Shown: positions 50,737 to 59,815 of the stretch, piece by piece
Numbering within the stretch: position 1 is the stretch's first letter
How the letters are laid out: the number at the start of each line of letters is the position of its first letter
Source: Dehalobacterium formicoaceticum
Lineage (GTDB): Bacteria; Bacillota; Dehalobacteriia; Dehalobacteriales; Dehalobacteriaceae
DNA length: 64,000 nt
Reading direction: 5' to 3'
NCBI RefSeq assembly: GCF_002224645.1
Contig: NZ_CP022121.1
Coordinates: 620,001-684,000, forward strand
Translations under genes and position numbers: made by a program
The notes under the pieces: generated by a model
What the model was told of the DNA's origin: nothing
Database searches by the model: none
What the model saw: the letters and a program-made list of their open reading frames with translations, nothing else

Positions 50737-52125
50737 TTAGTGGCCGAAAATTAAATGACTATATGGCCTAATTTTAAGTTGACAAATACATTCATAACTT
50801 CTATAGAGCCATCCTTGAGTCTTGCTTTCCAGTTGTGCAGCTTCTGATGTAATCTTGCCAAGTAGTTTTATGCCACTATTTCCAAAGCACAAATAAAAGT
50901 AATCCCCAATTCTAATACCATTCTCAAACTCGTTTCCTTGACCTCTTCCCGTATCTCTATGTACTGTGATTATCCCTTGGTCTAAATACTTTTCTCTCTC
51001 TTCTTCTGTAAAGCTGCCATCGTTTCCATGAGATATCTTCCAAATATTTATTTTGTCATCCTGTGAGACAATCATATCATTAACCAATTCATCCTCCGCT
51101 ATATCCTTACTTCTACCATAGACAGATAGTTTCAAATCCATAGCTCTATAGTTCCTGAATACACATTTTTCATCTCTGAACTTTTTTAACTGCCTTGAGT
51201 TTTGTATGTAGTACCCTAATTCTCTGGGCTTAACTAATGATACCCCTTCTATCTGAAAAAGTGGTACTGTATCGTTAACAGCACTATTCATAATAGGAAA
51301 CGTATACGGCTTCAAGCAGTGCAGCATTACAGAAGCCGCTGCACTTTGCATCCCTTTTATACCCTTCTTAATAGCTTCCTCTACCTTTGCAAACATTGCT
51401 TCATCGTCAGCCATGTCTTTCAGCTCTACACAAAGAGAAATGAACCTTTGGGCACTTTCTTTATCTGCTTTTGAGGCAAATGTGTGAAAGCCAGTACCAA
51501 ACATTCCAATAGACCACCCTAAATTTTTACCTTCTTCTGCAATATTCTCATAGCTATGCTGAACAGCTTTTTCCTTAACTTTTTCCAAAATAGCAGAAAG
51601 CCTGTCCTTTTCGACCGTATCCAGGTGGCTATCTTTAATTTTTTGCCGTTTCACATCAACACCACTTCTCCAAGTGCCAACTACCATGAAGTAGAGAAGA
51701 TCGAGGTCATTTATATCAAGCTGCTCCCGTGTAATCGTTGATAGTGATTCAACAGTTTCTCTTACAAGCTCATATGATCCGTCATGCATGTCTGGATCTA
51801 CATCAGGTATCGTTTTGAGTTCCTCAATCATCTTGTTATCTTTAAATTCTATATATAATTTCAAAGCAGCTTTTAATGTATGTGTTCCGTTATAAATATC
51901 ACCGTCTATTGGAATATTGTGCTTCGGTTTGGCTCCAAGCTTTTTATCTGTTGTGGTATAAGTGAGCTGCTCTATAAGTCTTGCGCATCTATCAGAAGTA
52001 TATAACTTGTCCAAATCACCATAGAATTTTTCGATTCTCAGACAATTTGAAGTTCTTGCATTGCTTGTGGTCGTATCAAGCTTTTTGAAACTCTTAAGCC
52101 AGTTATAAAACAACTCCTTATCCAT
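50737..52125 (-). pseudogene. mcrB: McrB-like N-terminal fragment truncated by IS21-family element
   Basis: A 462-residue frame of which residues up to about 447 are native; the last 15 (QLKIRPYSHLIFGH and the Cys before) come from the IS end. A helical MrcB-N-type region is followed by an EVE-like recognition domain with KINIWKISHGNDGSFTEEER and NGIRIGDYFYLCFG. The AAA+ GTPase domain with its Walker and MNTAD motifs is absent. It overlaps the upstream 345-residue gene by 8 bp, so it was once part of the BREX-linked transcript. The protein cannot act as a motor. Confidence 0.8.
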
Positions 52126-53155
52126 TTTGCATCCCCCCTAATTTGCTGAGTCCATCTGACAGTTTCCTTACGTATCTAAGCAACCTCATAGCGTCTTGAT
52201 TTTTTATAATTACTCGTTGACCTGCCCTGTATGATATATCTCCTGAGTTTTGTATATATCTTTCATCGATCAAACCATTATTGTGTTCAATAATGTGCCT
52301 TTGCTGAAATAACATATTTATATCTTCAATTTCATCATGAGAAAGCCATAAATCATAGCCCTTCCCGGTAGCTTCTTTAAATAAGTTGCTTCCTTTTTCA
52401 ATTATTTGAAAGTCGTTAACTCGAACCTTTTTAGTCGGCATAATTTGCTTATAAATTTCTTCTGCATACTTTTGGAAAGCTGAAACAATATCTCCCAGTG
52501 TTCCTTCTATCATTGAGCGACACATCGATTCAGCCTTATCTTTGCCATAGCTTTTTTCGAAGGTATTATATATATCTTCAATAGACTCAATCATCTTTTG
52601 AACTGTATCTAAAGATTCATTAAAAACACGCTCAACGGCATTATGTCCGCAGCAGGGACAAAAATAAGCACTTCCGAACACGCTGTATCGAGTCTGGCAC
52701 TTTTCACAAGTTATTTCCAATTCCCATTCTGGTCTTTGTCCTATGGGATTATTCACAAATGATATCTTTTTGCCGGGTTTATAAGTAATTTGAACATATT
52801 TATTTCCACGCATACTGCGTGCCATTTTCCCAAACATCTTATCCAATTCATTGCTGATGTAAGACTGAGCGTAACTGGCAGCTATCTCCTGAATAGCCTC
52901 AATCTGCTCATGAGTGTACCACTGATCAGACGTTGCGGTATGTCCACACATAGGACAAAATACTTGTTCGTCAGATGCTTTTTCTTTCCAGTCTTCCATA
53001 TGTATTTTAAAAAGATATTCACACTTTTCATTTGGGCATTGCCTATCATAATAACCCTTTTCATCTGATGTAAATTCAACAGGTATTTCAGTTAATGACA
53101 TCTTCTCCACCTCTTCCCCGACACATGGCTTTATATAATCAGTTTTATACCTCAT
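52118..53155 (-). CDS. Double zinc-ribbon protein with HEPN-type motif, unrecognised
   Basis: A 345-residue protein of no family I can name. Two zinc ribbons are visible: Cys 40, 45, 67 and 70, and Cys 150, 153, 166 and 169. A helical C-terminus contains RHIIEHNNGLIDERY at 286-300, the R-x4-H with a following Asn-Gly that is usual in RNase-type HEPN domains. It overlaps the 215-residue gene upstream (11 bp) and the mcrB fragment downstream (8 bp), so all three are in one transcript. A ribonuclease role in phage response is suggested, not shown. Confidence 0.6.
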   Translation of the reverse strand: MRYKTDYIKPCVGEEVEKMSLTEIPVEFTSDEKGYYDRQCPNEKCEYLFKIHMEDWKEKASDEQVFCPMCGHTATSDQWYTHEQIEAIQEIAASYAQSYISNELDKMFGKMARSMRGNKYVQITYKPGKKISFVNNPIGQRPEWELEITCEKCQTRYSVFGSAYFCPCCGHNAVERVFNESLDTVQKMIESIEDIYNTFEKSYGKDKAESMCRSMIEGTLGDIVSAFQKYAEEIYKQIMPTKKVRVNDFQIIEKGSNLFKEATGKGYDLWLSHDEIEDINMLFQQRHIIEHNNGLIDERYIQNSGDISYRAGQRVIIKNQDAMRLLRYVRKLSDGLSKLGGMQNG

Positions 53156-53792
53156 TCATTGCTAAAATTATTCTTTCTAATTGTTGAATTGAGTTTATAA
53201 AACTTAAGTATATTCTTGTAACATCCAATATTTCCAATTTATATTCTACTTCGCGCTCACTTGGTAACTTTTTGTAAATACGAATTAAATCATATACTGT
53301 TTCTCTACCCGTCTGTCTATCAATTCTATAAAATATTTTTGAATCCTGAGTAATAATTTTGCCATTTGAAAAATGAGTTTCCTCTGAACGAATATCATGA
53401 ACAATAGCATACCATTCCAGGGATCTATCAACAAAATCAAATATCTTTTTATCTGCGTATATGCTGGAAGAATCCTTATTCTTTATCGTTTTTTGTAATA
53501 AGCTATGAAATTTAGCTTGTATTTCTCCCCTATCCCTATATAGCTCTTTAAAAATCATTGCAACATATTCCATACAAGAGTATATTTTTTCAAAAATATC
53601 TGCTATTTCCCCTACAAGAATTATGTCATCCGATTCAGATATTGAGGGTAGTTTATTTATTAAATCTGTGTGCATAGCATTTATAATATCAAGCTTATAC
53701 GTTATACTTTTGGCTTTTCTTATTAAATCTTGATAACATCTTCTTATTTTAGGATTAGGGAGTTGTTCAATAGTTAATCCACCTATCTGCAT
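53145..53792 (-). CDS. HEPN-like helical protein, unrecognised
   Basis: A 215-residue all-helical protein. WYAIVHDIRSEETHFSNG at 127-144 has Arg 135 and His 140 in R-x4-H spacing with a preceding hydrophobic helix, as in HEPN domains of the Cthe_2314 or AbiU2-like kind. No other domain is present. It starts 1 bp after the preceding 551-residue gene ends and overlaps the zinc-ribbon gene by 11 bp, pointing to a co-translated set. Partner or antitoxin roles cannot be decided from sequence. Confidence 0.6.
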   Translation of the reverse strand: MQIGGLTIEQLPNPKIRRCYQDLIRKAKSITYKLDIINAMHTDLINKLPSISESDDIILVGEIADIFEKIYSCMEYVAMIFKELYRDRGEIQAKFHSLLQKTIKNKDSSSIYADKKIFDFVDRSLEWYAIVHDIRSEETHFSNGKIITQDSKIFYRIDRQTGRETVYDLIRIYKKLPSEREVEYKLEILDVTRIYLSFINSIQQLERIILAMNEV

Positions 53793-53793
53793 A

Positions 53794-55431
53794 TCATTCT
53801 AACTCCTCTATTAATTCATTAAGCGAATCGTTGACTGAATTTAATAGAATTTTAGAATCCATTATCCAGTTAGGTGAATAATTTTCCTCTCGTTTCCAAA
53901 GTTTATTGTACGCCTTTAAAGAAGCTGTATGACCAGATAATTTATTTCTTGAATTATAGAGAAGTTTCAATGAATTAATCAAATTATCACCGGTAGTAAT
54001 ACCCAGCTCTTTAAACAATACATCAAGCTGACCTATACTCCCTAAGGCTTGTCCTTGAGCATCTTTGAGTTTTTCTTCTTGAACGAATTTCTGCACCATT
54101 TTTTTGTTGATGCTTTCACATGTAATTTTGCAAAACTGAATTACATACTCTTTATATTCGTCAACAGTATTCACAACGGGGGTCACAAAAGCGCTATATA
54201 TTGAGTTATCTGCTTCTGATAATGGATTGAAGATTATAGCACCATACTTATCATTAAATTTCTCATTTAGTTTTCCAATAAGAGTAAAAAGCCACTTCTC
54301 CGGGAGAATTTTATCAACAAATACAGATTCCATCTGCTGTTTCCAAAAGTTCTCCTCAATCGCTCCTTTAGGAGGTATATTCTCTGTACTCCAGTGCTTT
54401 TGCTCATCAAATGGTATTCTTCCTAAGTCACCAAGCCATACAACCACTTTATCTTCTTCATTAATTGTAAATGGTAAATTCCATTCATCCAAATATTTAA
54501 TATATCCATCACTGATTACATAGTTTGCGGTATCTGTCTTATACTTATTTAATACACTCTTATTGAAAAAAATTGGGGTTAAAAAATGCGGAGCTTCAGG
54601 ATTAGCGCCGAAGTAGTTTGCCAATTTGCTTTCATCACACGTATATTTCATTAGATTTCCGGTCTCTATGTCAATTCCATAAATGAATTCACTGTACTCT
54701 TTATCGCCAACAAGGTATTGTAAGCTTTTATGATGACACTCTTTATATGGTTTTATTATTGACTTTCCAATAATTGATGCCAATACATTATAATCGCTAT
54801 AGTCGTATGAATTAATAGAATAAAGAAAGAAACTTGTATTATTTGAAAATGTTTTCTGGGCACCGCTTATCTTTTTATCAATAAGAGCAAACCTTCTATG
54901 GTCAAATGTAATAACACAAATTTTGTTGTATGCACATAAAAAATCCTTAAGATATTTTGTTAGAACTTCAATTTTATTGTCAGAAATTTTGATAATAATT
55001 TCATCAGTATTAGGATCTATATAGTTATCACCAATCTTGACTATATTGTTATACCAAATCAATTTTGGGTTAATTTCAACTTGAACAGCATACTTTCTGT
55101 TAAACGAACGAAATGCAACTAAATATTCAAAGTCTCCACTTTCATTTCCCGGAACAAAGAATATCTCATCTTCAAATTTTCCATTTCCAATATTTCTTGA
55201 TACATGTTCAAAATAAGAATGTCCAAAGGAATCTGGTGAAAATCCCCATTCAAAATCGTTAAGGTACTCCTTTATAAACTCGTCATCATCATTGACCAGA
55301 GCGCAAAAAGCAAAAATGTCATGTTTAAATCCATTGCTTGTAGACTTTACATTCTCATACAAAGTAATCCACTCATTAGAATTCAAGTTTTCATAATTGG
55401 TAATGTAATCTTCAAATTTTAAGTAATCCAT
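53794..55431 (-). CDS. Large protein with C-terminal HEPN-type motif, unrecognised
   Basis: A 545-residue protein; ATG 55431 (MDYLKFED) is preferred because GAGGTAAGG lies just before it. The first about 430 residues form a mixed alpha-beta region without a known family. The last 110 are helical, with LLYNSRNKLSGH carrying R-x5-H (residues 495 and 501 from the chosen start), near the accepted HEPN R-x4-6-H. It begins 48 bp after brxL on the same strand. The large N-terminal part could be a phage sensor, but that is speculation. Confidence 0.6.
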   Translation of the reverse strand: MDYLKFEDYITNYENLNSNEWITLYENVKSTSNGFKHDIFAFCALVNDDDEFIKEYLNDFEWGFSPDSFGHSYFEHVSRNIGNGKFEDEIFFVPGNESGDFEYLVAFRSFNRKYAVQVEINPKLIWYNNIVKIGDNYIDPNTDEIIIKISDNKIEVLTKYLKDFLCAYNKICVITFDHRRFALIDKKISGAQKTFSNNTSFFLYSINSYDYSDYNVLASIIGKSIIKPYKECHHKSLQYLVGDKEYSEFIYGIDIETGNLMKYTCDESKLANYFGANPEAPHFLTPIFFNKSVLNKYKTDTANYVISDGYIKYLDEWNLPFTINEEDKVVVWLGDLGRIPFDEQKHWSTENIPPKGAIEENFWKQQMESVFVDKILPEKWLFTLIGKLNEKFNDKYGAIIFNPLSEADNSIYSAFVTPVVNTVDEYKEYVIQFCKITCESINKKMVQKFVQEEKLKDAQGQALGSIGQLDVLFKELGITTGDNLINSLKLLYNSRNKLSGHTASLKAYNKLWKREENYSPNWIMDSKILLNSVNDSLNELIEELE

Positions 55432-55479
55432 GACCTTACCTCGTTTCATAAAAGTTTAAACCATTTGTCTATTAAGAAT

Positions 55480-57483
55480 CTAGTCTAAATCAAACACCTT
55501 CTTAGAAAGATCTTCTGCACTAGCATAAAATAGTATTGATATTTTTCCCCATATATCTGGTTGCATTGTCATTGTATCAGGCTGGTTTGAAATAGGAATA
55601 TATACAGTTTTAGCGCCTTGTTCAATAATAAAACTAAGCTTTTCGTAAAGGTTTGTCGTTTTTATCAAATTTCCGTTTACGGTCATACTACCTAAAACTA
55701 CAGTCTTTGCTTTTATTGGACGATCAATAAAATTAGAAATCATACTCAAGTAAAAGGCCGACCCAATCTCTTGATTTCCGCCAGAGCCATTTTCATCAAT
55801 TATTTGGGTTATGTAGGTATGTTCAAATAGTTTATTGGTTACCCCCATGTTATTTGCATTAGCCTTGATATAGTTATAGACATTCTTGATGGTCTCTTTT
55901 GCCTCAACTGAAGGCTTTCCAGTAATTTGGTAATTCCCATTACCATTGGTATAATTTGTTTCAATTTTGATCGGAAACATCCTGTCATCTTTGGTGATTA
56001 CAGTAAATACCTCGCCTACATCTAGCGGTGATACCATACTCCCGATTCCACTTACCATTTCTTTAAGATATACATTCTTTGTCATTTGCGTTTCTTTTTC
56101 CATATATCTAAAGGTAGTTCCAAAAAACTCAAGACCACCTCTTCGCTTTAACTGTTCCTTTACTCTCATTCTACCTTCCATTGCAAATTCTAAGTACTCC
56201 TTTACTTCTTCAGCAGAAGCATTCAGGTCTGGATGGAGCAGTTTTAACAAACCCGAAACAGTCTTTCTAATGGCCTTTGTATCACGAGAACTTAAACTCT
56301 TATCTAGTACGAAGTGTTTATCTAATAGATCCGAGTAAGACTTTTTTCTTAAATCATGCAATATTTTTGAAAAGAAATCCGAAATCATTCCGAGATCTTT
56401 TGAATAATAATCTGTTTTCATTTTTGGCATTTCCCAACCTGGTAGATAATAATGAAATCTATCTATTAAAGCGGGCGTTTGTAACTCTTCTGCCAAAGTG
56501 GAGAAAAGGTTTCCTCCTTGCTCCCAAATCTGCAGAGGATTGTCGATATTTCCCACAAATACCATAGAAGCTTTTCCTTCAATTCGCATTTTATCTCTGG
56601 CAAAATTTCCAGATTCCATATAAGTTTGAAGCATTGCTGGTCCTTGTGGATCTCCAAATCTTACATTAGCAACTTCATCAAAGGCGACAACGTCCCATAT
56701 TCCAACTAATCCTACTTCCTTTTTCCCAAGATTATAGAATAAAACAGCAACGGAAGCTTTTCCGCCAGCGACAAGTAAACTGAATGGGGATAGTTCATTA
56801 TAAGTATAAGATTTTCCAGTCTCCCTTGGTCCAAGCTCTATTAAATTGTAATTAGTTTCACAGTGAGGTATCAGCCTTAATAGCATTAGAAGTTTCTGTC
56901 TGAAATCAAATTTTTCAGGATTAAGCCCTATGCTATTTATTAGCAAATCTAACCACTCATCCCTAGTAAATTCTCTTCTACACGAGATATATTCCTCAAT
57001 CTCATCAGTTGAAATCTGCATAGGGCTAAATTTGCCGACCATAACAGGATACTTGGAACTGTCTTCATTTCTTTCTAGTCTGACTAACCCCCACATACCG
57101 CCTTCTAGCAAGCCTTTGTATTTTCTAACCCATTCATCATCCACCAAAATATCTTTGAGTCCTGCAGTATTCAAGGTTCCAATATACATGTCTTTATTCA
57201 AATCAACATCGACAAGCAATTTGTCAATAATTACTATGCTTCCATCCGTTTTTATTGAGTCTTTTATCTTATTTTTGTCTTCCGGTAAAATGTAGTGTTT
57301 GTTGAGAACAGCTTTAACCTTTTCAATAATTTCATCATTCGTTAGTCCTTTATCCGAATACTGGGATATAAGATATTCCAGCACGTATACCGGTAATTTA
57401 ATGCTGCTTTTCAGACTATTTACGATTCCCTTTGTTACCACTTTATATTGAAATACTTGTTGTACTTTTTCATTCAAGCTCAT
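55480..57483 (-). CDS. brxL: BREX BrxL, Lon-like AAA+ protein
   Basis: A 667-residue protein. An N-terminal domain is followed by an AAA+ region with the altered Walker A GPRETGKSY near residue 222 and AFDEVANVRF near 275. The C-terminal Lon-protease-like fold has GSAFYLSMISNF and KTVVLGSMTVNGNLIKT, in which the usual Lon Ser-Lys site is only partly preserved. BrxL binds DNA as hexamers and is needed for phage exclusion in type 1 BREX. It is preceded by pglZ (14 bp). Confidence 0.93.
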   Translation of the reverse strand: MSLNEKVQQVFQYKVVTKGIVNSLKSSIKLPVYVLEYLISQYSDKGLTNDEIIEKVKAVLNKHYILPEDKNKIKDSIKTDGSIVIIDKLLVDVDLNKDMYIGTLNTAGLKDILVDDEWVRKYKGLLEGGMWGLVRLERNEDSSKYPVMVGKFSPMQISTDEIEEYISCRREFTRDEWLDLLINSIGLNPEKFDFRQKLLMLLRLIPHCETNYNLIELGPRETGKSYTYNELSPFSLLVAGGKASVAVLFYNLGKKEVGLVGIWDVVAFDEVANVRFGDPQGPAMLQTYMESGNFARDKMRIEGKASMVFVGNIDNPLQIWEQGGNLFSTLAEELQTPALIDRFHYYLPGWEMPKMKTDYYSKDLGMISDFFSKILHDLRKKSYSDLLDKHFVLDKSLSSRDTKAIRKTVSGLLKLLHPDLNASAEEVKEYLEFAMEGRMRVKEQLKRRGGLEFFGTTFRYMEKETQMTKNVYLKEMVSGIGSMVSPLDVGEVFTVITKDDRMFPIKIETNYTNGNGNYQITGKPSVEAKETIKNVYNYIKANANNMGVTNKLFEHTYITQIIDENGSGGNQEIGSAFYLSMISNFIDRPIKAKTVVLGSMTVNGNLIKTTNLYEKLSFIIEQGAKTVYIPISNQPDTMTMQPDIWGKISILFYASAEDLSKKVFDLD

Positions 57484-57497
57484 TTTACATCCTCCAA

Positions 57498-59792
57498 TTA
57501 AAAAATATCCAAATCTTTATCAATTACTGTGATTCCGGATTTCTTAATTGCATATTTCTCAACAAGCTCACCTTTATTTATAACAATTAAGAATTCATCA
57601 CCTTTACTATAATTTCTGATGGGGAATCTAATAATAGAGTCATTATCTTCAACTACGCACATAAAAATCTTATTCTCACCAGCATATACGAAACATTCCG
57701 CATCTTTTGCTCCGCAGGTTTCAATTTTCAGTTCATTGAAAGCTTCAACATTTACAATAAATTTTGCTTGTTGTATTTGATCAATACTTTTTGCTCTGAA
57801 TAAAAGCGCTGTAATGATGGTTTCTTGTAACGAAATACCACCGTGAGTATACTTTGTAGTTTGTCTAAGTGAGTTAACACTATTAATAAAACAGATCTTC
57901 TTATTAGCCATTTCAATAAAGTCTGCAACTTTAATTCCATCTAGATAGTACATTGAGTCTGCTTTTTCCGATGAATTTAGAATTAAATATCTGCTTTTCT
58001 TTTTCTCACTATCGATATCCCCATCTTGGAGCTGTATTTTATTTCTAATGTCAATAAACCCATGATCAGACAATAGCATTACATCAAATTTTCGATCAAT
58101 AGAATATTGAATTACTGTTTTTAACTCTTGAATAGAATCAGTAACTTTCCTTGAACTGTTATAATTATGGAGTGCATTATCAATATCATTATAGAAATAA
58201 ATAACACTTCCGTTATAATTCTCCATTTTCTTGAACTCATCAAACGTTATAACTGGTTGCTTTAGTATTTCTGCCAGCTTTTTTATTCTCCAATTTATAA
58301 CCTGTACAACTACTTTAGCCTGCATAACAAGCTCAAATATGTTTTTCTTGTTTAGTCTAAGTTTTTCATCAGTGATAAAATATCCATTCATTCCAATTTC
58401 AGTCTCTGTTGGTAATATAGAATAAACGTCATAGTCAACTACATCTTCACATATAATATCGTTTTTCAAGGGCTTGGCCATTTCATATCTCAATCCATCG
58501 GCAAAAATGAAAACTGTGTTTCTTTCAAACTCAAAATTATTCAAAATTCTATCTTGTCTTACAGCATTATCATCATCTGATATAATCAAATTAAATCCAC
58601 TTATATACCTGCTGTTTATATTTGAGAGCACATTAAAGTACATTTCTGTAATCTTGTTGTAGACATTTGCCCTATCGATTTTCACATAGATATCATGACT
58701 ATAAGATAACACTTCATACAATGCGGACAGTTCTCGGTATAGGCTGTCGAGCTCGCTTAGAGACTCTTTATATTCCTTTATTATTTCACTTATTGTATTT
58801 GTTGAAAATGAGTATGAAACATACTTATTAAGAATCATGTCCATTTTTGAGATTCTTTCAACAAAATCGGTTAGAATCACCATGTCATTTGTCCATAATA
58901 ATTCTCGATTTATTTTTAAATTGCAGTAATCAGAAATGTTTTCTGCAATATAATTTTCAAACAATTTAGGAATGTAATAAGTTAGCGTTTGAGTATATTT
59001 ACCAACAAAAAACTTATTCAGTTCGAATAATTCTTGATTAAAAGCGTCTACATTTGCTTTTATAAAATCGAATACTTTGATTAGTTTTTCTTCATTTACA
59101 GGTAACAAATAGTCGTTAAATGACGCTCCAAAATCTTTATGATTTTTTATAAGAAGAGTAATTAATACCTTTTGGAAAAGATTTCTGTTGTCTGAAAAGT
59201 CTAAAATTATAACTCCAAAACTATCTTCAATTATTTTGTTGATTTGTTCTTGTAAATATAAACTTCTAACCCTATTCATACTAATTTCATTTTTAATAAG
59301 TGAAACAAATATTTCTTTAGGGGTTTGATATATGCCATTTACACACTTAGCAAGTGATACCTTAAGTATATTAGCTGTAATTTTTTCATAACTCTCCAAA
59401 TCATGAATGACACTTTCAAAATTATCAACTAATAATTCCATTTGTTTTGGTGTCAATACAATGTTGCCTGTAATTCTGCTCTTCGTTCCGGCAAAAGTTG
59501 AAAATATCATTTCAGCATTTATTTCAACATATTGAATTTTATTAGTTGCAACCATGCTGCCTATATCAATATTATACTTACTGTAGATGACAACATATCT
59601 TGATGACTGCTTATTTCTTAAACTAACCTGTAGAGCCAGCTTCGAACCGCTCGATAAATTAGTGATATCAATATTTTCATCCAAACGACATAAATACTTC
59701 TCAAAAATTCCTGCTTCATCATATATATAGGCAGGGATAATTCCTGCTTTACTTTTTATAATATCTTTTAGAATTTCAACAATTAACTGCAT
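57498..59792 (-). CDS. pglZ: BREX PglZ, alkaline phosphatase-fold protein
   Basis: A 764-residue protein; ATG 59792 lies behind GGAGG and is preferred to a GTG at 59810. The PglZ domain starts near residue 430 with VFIFADGLRYEMAKP and continues with LLSDHGFID near 577, the metal-binding segments of the alkaline-phosphatase superfamily. PglZ is essential for BREX methylation and defence, probably as part of a complex with PglX and BrxB/C. It follows pglX by 23 bp. Confidence 0.93.
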   Translation of the reverse strand: MQLIVEILKDIIKSKAGIIPAYIYDEAGIFEKYLCRLDENIDITNLSSGSKLALQVSLRNKQSSRYVVIYSKYNIDIGSMVATNKIQYVEINAEMIFSTFAGTKSRITGNIVLTPKQMELLVDNFESVIHDLESYEKITANILKVSLAKCVNGIYQTPKEIFVSLIKNEISMNRVRSLYLQEQINKIIEDSFGVIILDFSDNRNLFQKVLITLLIKNHKDFGASFNDYLLPVNEEKLIKVFDFIKANVDAFNQELFELNKFFVGKYTQTLTYYIPKLFENYIAENISDYCNLKINRELLWTNDMVILTDFVERISKMDMILNKYVSYSFSTNTISEIIKEYKESLSELDSLYRELSALYEVLSYSHDIYVKIDRANVYNKITEMYFNVLSNINSRYISGFNLIISDDDNAVRQDRILNNFEFERNTVFIFADGLRYEMAKPLKNDIICEDVVDYDVYSILPTETEIGMNGYFITDEKLRLNKKNIFELVMQAKVVVQVINWRIKKLAEILKQPVITFDEFKKMENYNGSVIYFYNDIDNALHNYNSSRKVTDSIQELKTVIQYSIDRKFDVMLLSDHGFIDIRNKIQLQDGDIDSEKKKSRYLILNSSEKADSMYYLDGIKVADFIEMANKKICFINSVNSLRQTTKYTHGGISLQETIITALLFRAKSIDQIQQAKFIVNVEAFNELKIETCGAKDAECFVYAGENKIFMCVVEDNDSIIRFPIRNYSKGDEFLIVINKGELVEKYAIKKSGITVIDKDLDIF

Positions 59793-59815
59793 TATTATCC
59801 CTGCCTCCACTTAAA

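Larger units (their letters stand above)
48119..50784 (+). mobile_element. IS21-family insertion sequence inside mcrBC
   Basis: About 2.67 kb. The two ends share TGTC...GACA and inner repeats of the AGGCCA-TAGTCATT-CGGCCAC type, inverted at left (48,141-48,170) and right (50,741-50,770). It carries istA and istB. AATA is present directly on both sides (48,115-48,118 and 50,785-50,788), consistent with a 4-bp target duplication, though such a short AT match may be chance. Confidence 0.85.
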
